Counted from the stretch's first letter, positions 54,116 through 64,000 are shown. The stretch is DNA of 64,000 nucleotides from Paracorniculantispora psalliotae (GCA_002796755.1 PHFE01000129.1:693710-757709), one strand, 5' to 3'. Program-made: numbers and translations. The notes: generated from the sequence alone by a model not told the origin.

Positions 54116-54988
54116 ATGTCGACACACCCCACGCTGGGTTCTCTCACCGATAGCCAACTTCAGACCATGTTCACGACGCATCACCGAACTGCCACGGCCC
54201 AAATCCGCGAAGCCGGTGAGGCTCACCAAGTCCGAATCCCCAGCACAGATGGCGCTCTTGCATGGGTAAGTCACAGGCAGATGCATAATGGCGTACCGGT
54301 CGGTGCACTAGCCCCAAGTGACGACCCGTCTGAGGCTGTCCGTGCTGTTATGAGAGGCTGCCTTGCCCCCTCAGGCAGCCAGACTGATGCGCCGTCACCC
54401 TGCCATTGGATCGTATGGCCAGCGCCGCAGCCGGAGCTGGAACAAGCTCTCTTAAGTCACGGCTTCGTCGTGGACGACGATGAGCCAGCTATGGTGGCGG
54501 AACTCGACGAGAACGAGGGCAAATTGATTGGGCGTCGAAATCAGGCGGTGGCAGGTGCTGGAACCGGATTTGACATTACGTCTGTGGAGGATGGTGATGC
54601 CCACGCCCTGGCCGACTGGATAGCAACATGGGGATGCGGCATGACTCCCGTGGAGGAGCTTGAGGACTACACCAAGGTTTACAAGGGAATGCTCAGAAAC
54701 TTGTCCCGAAGCGAATTTAGCATGTTTGTTGGCCGTGTGCATGGAGAAGCGGTCGGGACCGGCATCATGTTTTGCGCCGAGGGTGTTGCAGCGGTGCATT
54801 ACATTGTCACGTTGCCCGAATTTCGCAGGAGAGGTATCGGCAAAGCGCTCACACTGCACTCAATGATGCTTGCAAGGCGTCAAGGCTATCGAATTGCCAT
54901 GCTCACGGCAAGTGAGGATGGTCAGAATGTATACAAATCACTGGGGTTCCGCACATTCGGCCAGCAGAAAACGTATCTTTGGGGGTAG
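54116..54988 (+). CDS. GNAT-family N-acetyltransferase
   Basis: A single exon of 290 residues starting MSTHPTLGSLTDSQLQTMFT. The C-terminal half has the GNAT fold: strand FSMFVGRVHGEAVGTGIMFC, then motif A VTLPEFRRRGIGKALTLHSM with the acetyl-CoA-binding R-R-x-G-I-G-K-A loop, and motif B ASEDGQNVYKSLGF. The N-terminal half (TWGCGMTPVEELEDYTK region and before) probably contributes the substrate site or a degenerate second GNAT domain. The substrate cannot be told. The acetyl-CoA loop looks intact. Next downstream, convergent, is a hydrolase of the deacetylase-like HSL type, which may or may not be linked in function. Confidence 0.9.
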   Translation: MSTHPTLGSLTDSQLQTMFTTHHRTATAQIREAGEAHQVRIPSTDGALAWVSHRQMHNGVPVGALAPSDDPSEAVRAVMRGCLAPSGSQTDAPSPCHWIVWPAPQPELEQALLSHGFVVDDDEPAMVAELDENEGKLIGRRNQAVAGAGTGFDITSVEDGDAHALADWIATWGCGMTPVEELEDYTKVYKGMLRNLSRSEFSMFVGRVHGEAVGTGIMFCAEGVAAVHYIVTLPEFRRRGIGKALTLHSMMLARRQGYRIAMLTASEDGQNVYKSLGFRTFGQQKTYLWG

Positions 54989-55344
54989 ATATCAAGAAAA
55001 TATGCTGAGAAGTTGTTAGGGTTAGATTTGCCTTTTCCCCAGAAGTGCTGAAATATACGCGCTTAGTGGTGTTGGTAGTATGTTGCGAGTGTGTCGGTGA
55101 GTGCACAGGTGAGGGTGAGGAAATGGAGATAGACATGTTCTACTTGACTGTTATTGCATTGCTCGTCATCTTTGTCAACCGGCTTGACTTCTGCCAACTT
55201 AATAGAAACTGTCCTGACACGGTTCGAGTAGCTGCTGTTATAGGAGGGACTTTGCTCGTGGAGTGTAGTGTGAAAGCTCCTAATGGAGAAGATAGGCTAG
55301 AATCTTATCAAAATGGCCGAACGCATAAATTTAAGCCAAAGGTA
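54989..55344. other. Short convergent intergenic region
   Basis: 356 bp between the GNAT stop and the hydrolase stop. It contains TTAGGGTTAG at 55016-55025 and nothing else that I can name. Confidence 0.6.
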
Positions 55345-56554
55345 TCAAAAAATAGCATTTAACCACGCTATTAGTCTCGCCCCTTGCTCTGTTTCATTCT
55401 TGTCGCCCACATATAGATTATAAACTGGGGCTATATGTGCTTCGTTCCTGCCGACGAAAAGTTCAAAGTTCGGTACTGAAACCTGTTTTGTGTTAGCATT
55501 TTAATAACCTGTAAATGCTGTGTAAAGCCGTCTTGCCTTGAGCCTCTGCCCCAACGCTTCTATCATCGGACGCAGCAATTCGTTGCCACCAGCAAGCAGT
55601 AGCATGCGCTTTGACGGCAGATTTTGAAACCATTTGTCGGGTGCATTTATAGGATCGGTGTAGTAGTCGGGGACGGAATCGCCGAGGTAGTCCCTCATCC
55701 AAGCCTCAACAACATCCGGGTCAATAATGTCCCCGCCGCAGTATTTATCCAATTCCTTACTGGCGCTACTATCATTTGTCGCACCAGGAAAGCCCATCAG
55801 AGCGACACCTTCGAATGGTTTTGTCAACTGTAGCTCCTCTATTGCCGGGTGCTTGCGCGTCAGATGCAGTAATGCGCCGAAAGCTAAACTAGCACCGGCT
55901 GAGTCGCCGACCAAAACTACAGATTTTTTCGCATTCTGGTTCTGGGCTTGAATGTATCGCAACGCATCTACTGCTTGGATGAGTTGCGTAGGATATTTGG
56001 CCTGCGGTGCTAAGGAATATGACATGGCAAAAATCGCAATTTCCTTATGGCTTCGGCCGAGGGTAGTGATAATATGATTCCAAAATTCGAAAAATGCCGG
56101 GACCGCCGCCATGCTGAAGCCCCCTCCTATTGATAGTCGAAGTTGTTAGCGAGACGCTATCGCAAGGCTTTAAATGCAGGGCTGCAGTACCATGAAACCA
56201 AATGACCACGTTTGTGGCATTCTTGTTACCGATCCAATAGCCACTAGCGCCACTGGGCAACTTGACAATTTGAGGCTTGATGTTGGCTGAGCGTGCATAA
56301 CTGTGATAGACCTGGTCGGATGTCGGCAACGCGTACTGGAGCTGCACCGCCGAGTAGCGCTGGGTGGATTTGCGCATAACTGCGTATGCGACGTGCAGAT
56401 AGTAAGTGGGAGCGTCCCTCTTACTGCGCCATAGTCCTGTGAAGAGTGCCACCAACCCAGTCACGAAGATAGAGATTGCCCCCGGAATGAAATCGAGAAT
56501 GGCTGCCCAAGAAATCTGTGCGGGAGCGTCGTGTCTACGCTGCTGCTTGGCCAT
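55345..56554 (-). CDS. Membrane-anchored HSL-type alpha/beta hydrolase (Say1-like)
   Basis: Three exons (56191..56554, 55537..56126, 55345..55482) give 363 residues. Residues 17-42 (AAILDFIPGAISIFVTGLVA) form an N-terminal signal anchor. The first intron lies inside the oxyanion motif and its removal restores WFHGGGF (119-125). The nucleophile is Ser197 in GDSAG. The second intron needs a GC donor (AAG|GCAAGA...CTAAC...CAG, 54 nt). Without it the frame stops at 55501 and lacks a catalytic His; with it the protein continues VSVPNFELFVGRNEAHIAPV, supplying His334. The catalytic acid is not clear: the usual spot reads GGNELLRP. Yeast Say1 is an ER-anchored steryl deacetylase of this family; the substrate here is unknown. 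The 5' end faces the membrane-protein locus, and the 3' end is convergent with the GNAT gene. Confidence 0.83.
55483..55536 (-). other. GC-AG intron in the hydrolase gene
   Basis: A 54-nt intron with donor AAG|GCAAGA, branch-like GCTAACAC and acceptor CAG|G. It joins codons in phase 0 and restores the C-terminal 45 residues with the catalytic His. Confidence 0.75.
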
Positions 56555-56833
56555 TGCGACGTATTATGAAGAAGAAACGGTTGTAGAGTGGTGCATTTAT
56601 GTCGCCTACATTTCGAGCGGCAGCCGTTCGTTTAAGTACAAATCTCATTCGCAAGCCGCTTCCATTATAACCTCGGCGTTTGTGCTGGGGCGCTTGCCGC
56701 CGACGCATTGAACAGACCGAGTATCCCGTCTCCGGCGGCCCCACTGGTGCTGCATTCTGTCCGGCAAACATGCGCTGTTCACATAAACTTAAAAATCTGG
56801 GCTTAGATGCGGCCATAGGTATTTCTTCTTGGA

Positions 56834-56848
56834 TTAGGGTTAGGGTTA
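56834..56848 (+). repeat. Short telomere-like tract (TTAGGG)2.5
   Basis: Two full TTAGGG units plus TTA. A partial copy (TTAGGGTTAG) lies at 55016-55025. They are too short to prove a former chromosome end. Confidence 0.85.
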
Positions 56849-57019
56849 TTATTCTCGGCCAGATCATCCAGGGTGGCCTCACACCTATTCTCGACCTCGG
56901 GCCGGTATCCAGCAGCGCACGCTCTGCTACCTTTTAGCCGGCGCAAGATCTACTCTAGCAGGTATCTCTACCATTTTCCATGCCGTGGCGTCCGTCCTGA
57001 GAAGGTGACGCCCGTATTG

Positions 57020-57190
57020 CCGTGCACCAGATCCGTGTCCCGGGAAAGGGTAGCCAGCCGCTGACGAAAATGGCGAATCGCTCTGGCTAATTGAGAGGTA
57101 AAGCTGTGTAGACATGGTCCTCGTCACCTTCGCAGGGTATGTATTTGTTTCTCTACCTTACACGTCTCCTACCTGATGCTAATAAGATGA
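57020..57190 (+). pseudogene. Possible relic of the 3' end of a membrane-protein paralog
   Basis: The segment 57112-57185 matches 58732-58806 at roughly 80 percent by eye (ggtatgtattt, ttctctacc, tacctgatgct are shared). Upstream of it, patches such as tcccggg and gaaaatggcga can be lined up with the last exon of the gene at 57972-58676. The reading frame is broken. It may be the remains of a tandem duplicate. Confidence 0.4.
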
Positions 57191-57971
57191 TTCAAGCAAC
57201 CGAATTGGAGGCGACGGAGAACTCCATGACAGGCGCGCTGGAACTCAACCAAAAGGGGGTTTCGCACACATCGTGGAATGCTCTCATCGAATTAGTGAAC
57301 GGCCATATCATCAAATCTGTCCAGCCAGCGCGTAGGATCCAAGAAATATGTCTCTGAAGTCACAACATCTACATGAGGCGGCGGTAGAGGAGAGGCGCCC
57401 TCGCATCAAACGCAACCAGCCGCACCAGGCAGGCCGAACTGCGAGTGCCGAGTCTGGCGAGATTCTGTAAGACGCAGTGACCATGGCGTCTAAAAATACA
57501 AATACGCAACAAGTATTTCGGCACGAAAGCGACACACCATGGCTTCACTCCAGGTTTTGAATACGTTCCCGAAGGGTTGAGGCATGGAATGGCTGTTCTG
57601 CAGACATCGACCACTTTCGGTCAGTACTTCCTCAAGCATAAGAGGGTTCATGAAATAGCATCCGTTAACAGCTTCTTAAAACCAGGTTCGCTGAAGTACA
57701 TAGTATTGCCGTCGTTGTTGCAGGCGCCGCAACCACGGCCACCACCACCCACCAATCTCGGGCGAGTGGCGGCGCCTCACAAACTGTCACAGCCATGCCA
57801 AACTTTCGTCCAGGTCCTATAAATAAAATTTTCTCATATTTTAAGACTGCTATATTCCTTCTTTTTGGCAACTGCCTTACCATCAAATTCATATCCAACA
57901 CTTCGTCAGACGGACATCCCCCATCAACCATCTACGCTTCGAAGAACTACATCCATCACATACCGATAAAA

Positions 57972-58676
57972 ATGGCACCGATTATTCCTAGATCCGGCTA
58001 TACAGTCAATCTCGCCCCTTCTATCCTTCAGTACCTCTTACTCGATGGCGAAATGCTGCGCATGTACATGATCCTGCTCCCCGCCGCCGCGTACCCCTTC
58101 CTGCCCTCGCCCAGCCGTTCCGGGATCCGCTGCGAATTCTTCCTCCTCTGGCCGTGTATCCTCTATTGTCTGCTCCCGAGCCTTGCGAGCACATTGACAC
58201 CCGCCGACGCGCCGCCGACGCTGAGCGGCGCCGCACGGTGGCAGGTACTGGTGTTTCTCGTCACGGCGGCCGCCAGCATCAAAGGGCTCCTCGTGCCGCG
58301 CGATCGCGAGCCCACGCCAAAGGACTTTTCGTCTGCGGCGTCCGCCGCGCAAGGGGGTCTCTTTTTTACTCTGCTGGAGGCGTTTCAGGACCTCCGGTAT
58401 TATGAACTGCGCAAAGCGGACTCGCTGCTCGGGGCGGCGCCGGCACTGTTCTCCTTCTTTGGGCTCGTTCTTGTTTTTCTGGTGGCGTATTGCGTATTGG
58501 ATGTCTATTTACCTCCCGTTGCGATGTGCTCCGTGACACGCCAGTTCCCGGGGTGGTACTGGCTTCCGGAAAACGGCGCAAAGGACGACTTCGGGCCTGC
58601 GTGGAGCATGGGACTGGCAGTCGCTGCAATTGCTGCGCCTGTAACCATATCCGCGTTTATCATTTTCGGTTGGTAA
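57972..58676 (+). CDS. Small multi-pass membrane protein of unknown function
   Basis: A single exon of 234 residues from the ATG at 57972 (MAPIIPRSGYTVNLAPSILQ). The frame is open for 59 more codons upstream, but those look like leader sequence. At least four hydrophobic segments are visible: near YMILLPAAAYPFLP, FFLLWPCILYCLLPSLA, FFGLVLVFLVAYCVLDVYL and GLAVAAIAAPVTISAFIIFG at the C-terminus. Another weaker one is WQVLVFLVTAAASIKGLLV. There is no signal peptide or known domain. The gene lies between two diverged direct repeats (57.11 and 58.73 kb). Confidence 0.68.
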   Translation: MAPIIPRSGYTVNLAPSILQYLLLDGEMLRMYMILLPAAAYPFLPSPSRSGIRCEFFLLWPCILYCLLPSLASTLTPADAPPTLSGAARWQVLVFLVTAAASIKGLLVPRDREPTPKDFSSAASAAQGGLFFTLLEAFQDLRYYELRKADSLLGAAPALFSFFGLVLVFLVAYCVLDVYLPPVAMCSVTRQFPGWYWLPENGAKDDFGPAWSMGLAVAAIAAPVTISAFIIFGW

Positions 58677-59212
58677 CAGAGAGAGTATGCATCTAGCATA
58701 AAAGTGCCATGGAAACTGTGCTGAAAGAGATAGCATGGTCCAGGCCACCTTCACATGGTATGTATTTGCTTCTCTACCATACACATCTCATACCTGATGC
58801 TGATGGGCGTTGGCGTAGTCTATGGAGATCCCGTCCGCCGCCTCCATGCCAACTGCTATTATTATTATTATTGCTGTTAATTTAATTGTCCTCTTCAATT
58901 GTCCTTCGCAAATTGGTAGTGATGTACTTTTTGCTGTTGATTCAGTGATCATATAAGTAGGGCGCGCCAGACCCCAAGCCTCCTTCGTCAGAATTACGCT
59001 TGTTCATCCCGCTGCATTCACTTTTGTTGGCATTTATTTCCAGCCGGTGGCCAAGCAAAGACTTTCCTCTCATTATTCGCATCTGCTAAACCAGGCCTAA
59101 ATTTATTTTCCGTGTACAAGTCCAAAACAGAACTGTCGCAGTGCGGTTGTCGGTGCTGACTAACACCACAGTTGTGTAACCCAAGTTCGCCTCCCCCCTA
59201 AAGCATGCCTTG
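58677..59212. other. Intergenic region
   Basis: It contains the second copy of the diverged direct repeat (58732-58806) and an (ATT)5 tract at 58857-58872. The rest is the promoter region of the APH-like gene. Confidence 0.6.
58732..58806 (+). repeat. Diverged direct repeat, second copy
   Basis: Matches 57112-57185 in the same orientation, about 1.6 kb apart, on either side of the membrane-protein gene. Confidence 0.75.
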
Positions 59213-60679
59213 ATGCTCCATCCTGGCAAGACGCGCACGGCCATGGATTTCATCCGTGCTTTGCTGTCTGTCTGGACATCTGCGCGATCATTTATTTTTG
59301 CATTCTGGCAAAGGCTGATCTACGGACCCAAAGCCATTAATGACGCCGGACGCGGTGCCGCCCACCAATTTCCACCCGCGCCCAAGGCCGTCAAGGACGC
59401 CGCCGACGCCTTCATCCAGTCGCTGCAGCAGGGTGCCGTCGAGGCCCTCGCATCACGGCACAACCACGGGAAGCCATGCAAGGTGTTTCATCGCCTTCAT
59501 GGCAGCTTCAACGTCTGCTACTTTGTGGAATTTGAGGATGGGCTGTCGTGGACTGTGCGCATTCCCATTACCCCGCGATTACACAGTCCGTGGGAGAAAC
59601 TGCAGAGTGAGGTTGCGACATTGAGGTATGTACCGTACAGTCAACGCCAGGCCGTGTGCTAACAAAGGCCAAGATATATCCGCTCGCAGACATCCATCCC
59701 AGTACCTGTGGTTTGCGCATTTGGAGATGACGCGGTATTGACCGATGATACGACGCAAAAGCAGATGTTCCTTATATCGGAATCCGTAAACGGCGTACCA
59801 CTGGTATCCGATCGCTTAGAGGAGGCTGATGACGCTACACGAAAGAGGTTTTTCAGGCAGCTATTTGACTACCTCTCACAGCTTCGCGGCCTCGAGTTTC
59901 CACAGCTCGGCTCACTGATGCCTGCCGCTGCTGCCAGTGCGCCGCCAGCGGTAGGCAATTTCATGTCGTTCTCGGCAAACGCCCTTCAACTTGAGCTGCC
60001 ATCCGTTACCACAGCAAAAGAATATATCCTCTCGCAATTTGATGTGCTACAAAAGCAAGCTACCGTCCCCGTCGCAGACTACTCCGAGTCAGACAGCCGC
60101 TACAAGCTCTTTGCCCTCCACACCATCAAGACGTCCTTTGACGAGTTCGCTGCCGACGCCGATGCCGCCCCCGCGGAGCCGTTTGTACTCCATCACCCCA
60201 ATCTGCACCTGGCCAATATGCTCGTTGACAAGGAGTTGAATATCTTAAGCATCATTGATTGGGAATTTGCCAACATTATCCCTGCACGCCTCTCCGCGCC
60301 GCCGCTATGGGCCATTTATCAAACCCCGGGAATGCAGACGCTAAGCCACGTCTTCTACGCAGAGCTACGTGAGGCGGCGTTCGAAGACGCGCAGTGTGAG
60401 CGCCTGTTCCGTGCGTGGTACGGGAGAGTCGGGTTCAACGAGGCGTGCTACCTGGCCCGGCTCATCCGCCACCCGGCCGACTTGACGGAGGTTTTTGCTG
60501 ATTACTTTGTCAGAAAGAGGCCGTACGACGGCATGGAACAGGCCGAATCTACATTTTATGCAGAGAATCCTGAGATGGCTGTGAGAGCGCGTGAGATTGC
60601 GGAACAGAACATGCGGTGGACCCAGCATCTCAAGGATTCAGGCATGTACGCTGACGAGCAAACCGAGGTTGCTGGGTAG
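59213..60679 (+). CDS. APH/choline-kinase-fold protein, catalytic Asp substituted
   Basis: Two exons (59213..59625, 59674..60679; 48-nt intron) give 472 residues. A start at 59243 (GCCATGG context) is also possible. The N-lobe includes VFHRLHGSFNVCYFVEFEDG and the strand-helix leading to EVATLRYIRSQTSIPVP. The C-lobe carries the family signature LHHPNLHLANMLVD near residue 312 and IIDWEF with Asp333 as the metal-binding residue. In active members the first motif reads H-x-D-x-x-x-x-N. Here the catalytic Asp is Asn314, while Asn319 and Asp333 are kept. The protein may be inactive or altered in activity. This fold is widespread in fungi with unknown substrates; nothing suggests antibiotic resistance. 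Confidence 0.8.
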
Positions 60680-61284
60680 CTGAGCTTTTTTTCACCTTGC
60701 TGTCCTTGCTGTCCTTGTTGTGCTTGTTGTGCTTATTGTCATTGTTGTCCCCATTGTCCTTGTTGTCCTTGCCGTCCTGGCCGTCTTGGCTGTCCTGGTC
60801 ATCGTTCGCCTTGTCATTTTACCTTGAACCTCTCTCTCTCTGCCGTGCTTATCGAATGTTTCTCTTCCCAACCCTTTCGTGTACAGCCCAACGTAGTGCG
60901 CCGACTTTCTCACTTCATACGTGTATAAATGGTGTCAAACCTGCATGCCACATTCATTCATCTGCTCAATTGGTGAATTAACATTTATTGATCCGTAGAC
61001 TTTGCCTGCGGACGTTTTGTCTGTAGACATGTACCGCAACGTCTAGGCTGCTAACCTAAAAACATTGCTTTCTACCATCCCAGTATGAAAATTATGCGTA
61101 TATACAAAGGCGCCGGTGTAAAAATCACTACTCCGCGCGTAAAGAAAACCAAAACGCCGGTTGCCGAGCCTAGACAAATTTGGCGGCTCGCCCAACGATA
61201 AAATCAAATGGCTACGCTCGGGGCCTGCTTAGGCTGCTTCCACTATGCAATCAACGACAAGGAAACTCGTGTCAAAGGAGTCGC
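60680..61284. other. Convergent intergenic region
   Basis: It starts with the short tandem repeat at 60697-60805 and has no further recognised feature. The two flanking genes converge here. Confidence 0.6.
60697..60805. repeat. 9-bp minisatellite (ttgctgtcc-like)
   Basis: About twelve imperfect copies of a 9-bp unit (ttg-y-tgtcc, varying to ccgtcctgg and ttgtgcttg) just after the APH-like stop codon. Confidence 0.88.
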
Positions 61285-63757
61285 TTAGTGATCGTATCCA
61301 GCGCCACGTTGCCAGGGACTGTGTGTATTAGTATGGGAGTCAAGAGAGACGGGAGAGAGTGACCTACCTGGACGAGTTTTGCTGGCGGAAGTTGCCCTGG
61401 CCAGGCGGCGGGGGACGCTGTTGTGGCGGAGGCCCACGGCTTTGCATCTGAGGCGGCCCGCGGTTCTGCATCTGCGGCGACGGCCCGCGGTTTTGCGGCG
61501 GCCCACGGTTCTGCATCTGCGGCGAGGGCGCGCGGCCGTGCTGCGGCGACGGTCCACGGTTCGGGATCGGTCCGCGTGAGGGTCCAGGTCCCAGGGCCGC
61601 GTGGTTACCAAACGGGTTGGCGCCGGGCTGGGGGCCGGGCGACTGCGCGCGGAACGGGCTCTCCGGGCGGGAGCCGGGGAACAGCGGCATGGACGGGTTG
61701 ACGGGGGAGCGGGGCCCGGAGCCGGCCGCGTGGAACGAGGCCGTGGACTGGTTGTGGGAGGCAAACGGATCCTTGTGGCCGTTGAGGGACTCGTTGTCAT
61801 CGTCGAGGTCGAGGGGAGCCTTGTAGCCTCCCATCTTGTCACCACGGGCAGTGGCACCGAGAGCATCGAGCTCGGTGGTGGCGTTGAGCTGCGTCTGCGA
61901 CTTCATGAAGGAGGCGCGGTCGTCGGCCATGTACTGGTAGCGGGCGTCGGGGTTCTTGCGCACGAAGCTAATGGTGGTGGACACAATGACCATGATGAGC
62001 AGGATGAGAGAAAAGGCGGCGTTGAGGACGAAGAGCACGACACCGACCACACCAATCATCAGCTTGGGAGCGCTAAAAATGTCTGAGAAGATGAGGAGGA
62101 AGACGGCGTTGAGGAAGTTGATGACGCAGATGGCAATGTTGAACGAGTTGGTGGGCTTATCCATCCAGGGTCTCATGACGGAGGCGGCAATGAGAGCACC
62201 AATCTCGACAATGAGCAGGCAGATGGCCTGGGCAATGGCGTTGCCCTGGCCAAAGGCGATGACCATGGACTTGACGAGAGCGTAGGCGAGAACAGGCGCG
62301 ATAAAGTAGTAGGCCGAGGCACGGAACTGCATGTAGAGGAAACCCCAGCGGTTGAGGGCCTGGGGGTCGGAGAAGAGAATGTAGGCCGGGTTCTTGTGCA
62401 TGGCGACGGAGCGGCGGGCGATGCGAATGACCTTGCTGGCACCCCAGCCGAGGGTGACAATGAGACCAAAGAGGAAGACGACGGCCAGAACAACCTCGGC
62501 GGGCGAATCGATCTGGGTGAATTCCCAGAGGCAGAGCAGCGTGACGCCGGGGAAACCGAGGAGGGCGACGCGGTAGAGGATACCCTTGAGAACGGTGAGC
62601 CAGCCGTTGCGGAAGTCGAGGAAGCGGTCGTTCTTCATGACCTGGTTCTTGGCCAGGACCTCGCAGATGCCCTTGAACGCGGCGACGCCAATGACGGTGA
62701 AGAGCGCAAAGAGGACAAAGAAGATGAGGCCGGTCATGAACAGGTTGGTGCTCTCAATCTTGGCGCGGAAAGCCACGCGCTGGATGCCGTAGACAACGTA
62801 GGTGCCCTGGCTGGTCTCAACGTTGCCGCGCTTGGCCATGGTGTGGACAACTTTGGGGGCCATGGCGACGGCGCGGTTGAACAAGTCGACGCCCGTGTTG
62901 ATGGTGTTCTCGGCCATGTCGAGGCTGCGCTTCTGGACTTGGACGGAGCGGGTGAGCATGTTGTCGAAGATGGTGGAGGGCTTGCCGCCGGTGGCACGCT
63001 GGTACCAGGTGGTGAGGTCCTGGAGGAAGCCGACCTTGATGATGCCGAGCGACCACTGGAAATCCTGGGTCCAAGCCATGACGATGGGAGGCATCTTGAC
63101 GCTGGTGAGGCCGACAATGGCCTGGGACTGGAAGTAACCAAAGAGGGAGAGCGAGTTGGCGGCGACGTGGGCAGCGGTGTTGTACTGGCCGAGACCGTTG
63201 ACAATGGCGGAGGAGACGAGGGCGAGGCCAGCAATAATGGCGGTGGCCCATTTGACACCAGCCAGGTCGACCGTCTTTCCGTTGGAGATTTCGGCCTCGA
63301 CACAGCCGACGGCGCCGGAGCCGTCGGTGGAGTTGATGAGAACCGTGACCTTGGCGTCGAGATCGGGGATGGCGTAGGCGATGCCGGGGATCTGCGAGGC
63401 GGCACCGTCGCCGAGGTTGAGGTTGAAGTCGAGGGGGATCTTGCCGGCAACCATGGGGCAGAGACCTTTGAGGGACGTCTTGCACGGGTCGACGGTCTGG
63501 TGGATAATCTCGTAGCCGTAGGCGGTGACAGTCACGTCAAAGTTGACGTAGCCGTGGATGGACGAGGTGGCGACCATGGAGACGAAGGCGGTGTTGTTGT
63601 TGGGGGTGAAGACAACGTTGAAGAGCGAGGCGGAGAAGCCAGAATTGTCCTGACAGGTGCTGAGGGCGAGGGACTGCAGTTTGTTTTCGGCGTGGGCGGG
63701 CGACAGCAGGGTTGCGGCGGCCGCCAGCCAGAGCAGCGGCGCCTTGAAAAAAGGCAT
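61285..63757 (-). CDS. Flavin-carrier (Flc)/TRP-like membrane protein
   Basis: Two exons (61368..63757 and 61285..61318; 49-nt intron with GTAGGT donor and CTAAT branch site) give 807 residues. Residues 1-23 (MPFFKAPLLWLAAAATLLSP) are a signal peptide, cut near AHA|EN. An ML-like lumenal domain follows (paired Cys in STCQDNSGF, DPCKTSLKGLCP, GCVEAE). Then comes the TRP-like region with about eight to nine membrane helices (e.g. LFMTGLIFFVLFALFTVIGV, VVLAVVFLFGLIVTLGWGAS). The cytosolic tail from about 640 is Pro/Gly/Gln-rich, with PSPQMQNRGPP repeats. The last 34-nt exon adds a SPWQRGAGYDH end that looks conserved in the family. Yeast Flc1-3 are ER/vacuolar proteins linked to FAD transport, calcium and cell-wall upkeep. 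Strong codon bias suggests high expression. Confidence 0.92.
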
Positions 63758-64000
63758 GGCGGTGGTTGACGCGGTCGGGATTCAAGTGAGGCGGTGATGA
63801 TCCGTGAATCGAGGCGAGGCAAAGGCGGGTAGTCGACGAGCGAGTGTAGATGTAGTGGTAGGTCGAGTCGACGTATTTATTCGAAGTTGTGGTAATATCG
63901 AAAAGGTTATTGAAGAGAAGCGATGCGCGCAATATTGTCGGTTGTTTTCTACCAGAGAAGACGATAACGCGGGTTATAACACGATGAAGAAGCAAATAAT
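63758..64000. other. Promoter and leader of the Flc gene
   Basis: 243 bp upstream of the Flc start, up to the window end. No gene is seen. Confidence 0.5.

Larger units (their letters stand above)
56555..57971. other. Intergenic region with a possible gene relic
   Basis: It contains a short telomere-like tract (56834-56848) and a segment at about 57020-57190 related to the 3' end and flank of the membrane-protein gene at 57972. No intact gene is supported. Confidence 0.55.

Noticed and set aside
55045..55362. 105-codon plus-strand frame after the GNAT gene
   Set aside because: It overlaps the 3' end of the convergent hydrolase gene and has no recognisable features beyond one hydrophobic stretch.
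59213..60679. APH fold as an antibiotic-resistance gene
   Set aside because: Fungal genomes carry many APH-fold proteins of unknown substrate, and this one lacks the catalytic Asp. Nothing indicates aminoglycoside modification.
62396..63769. 457-codon open frame on the plus strand opposite the Flc gene
   Set aside because: It is an antisense shadow of a strongly codon-biased gene. Its Gly/Asp/Val-rich translation mirrors the Flc codons and has no domain.

Overview
This window comes from a filamentous ascomycete, most likely a conidiating Sordariomycete (probably Hypocreales). The evidence is short introns of 45-76 nt with GT/AG ends and CTAAC-like branch sites, a recognisable conidial regulator WetA, fungal-type C2H2 regulators, a Flc-family membrane protein, a TPR-CHAT protein, and a repeat copy that looks mutated by RIP. 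The species cannot be named from the sequence. There is a 40-N assembly gap at 13921-13960. No rRNA, convincing tRNA, CRISPR array or intact transposon was seen.

Layout. 2.0-4.7 kb: a divergent pair encoding a mitochondrial TPR protein (Mgr3-like) and a Dap1/MAPR heme-binding protein. 6.1-6.4 kb: a small Cys/His-rich protein. 6.4-11.1 kb and 13.5-26.2 kb: very long stretches without convincing genes. These lie before and between two C2H2 regulators (11.1-13.5 and 26.2-28.0 kb) that share a three-finger module; the first has the module twice, with an intron at the same codon in each copy. 29.1-33.1 kb: an unidentified disordered protein and an AIM24-family protein with an 18-nt microexon.

33.5-44.3 kb is the most interesting part. 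Two direct copies of a ~340-410 bp repeat, the left one with RIP-like changes, bracket a ~10-kb island. The island holds a MYND-finger protein with a myristoylation-type N-terminus (MGQSQSKK), a 1566-residue TPR-CHAT caspase-like protein that also starts with a lipidation motif (MGCSVS), a divergently transcribed 285-residue protein that I read as gasdermin-like, and a truncated GMC oxidoreductase pseudogene. A protease next to a gasdermin-like pore former is the arrangement known for fungal regulated cell death (het-Q1/het-Q2 type). In that model the CHAT protease would cut the acidic C-terminal tail of the gasdermin-like protein and release a membrane pore.

46.5-53.1 kb: an unidentified low-complexity protein followed by a striking minisatellite, then wetA. 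54.1-60.7 kb: a GNAT acetyltransferase, a membrane-anchored HSL-type hydrolase with a GC-AG intron, a small multi-pass membrane protein, and an APH-like kinase-fold protein with a substituted catalytic Asp. 61.3-63.8 kb: a Flc/TRP-like membrane protein with a short terminal exon.
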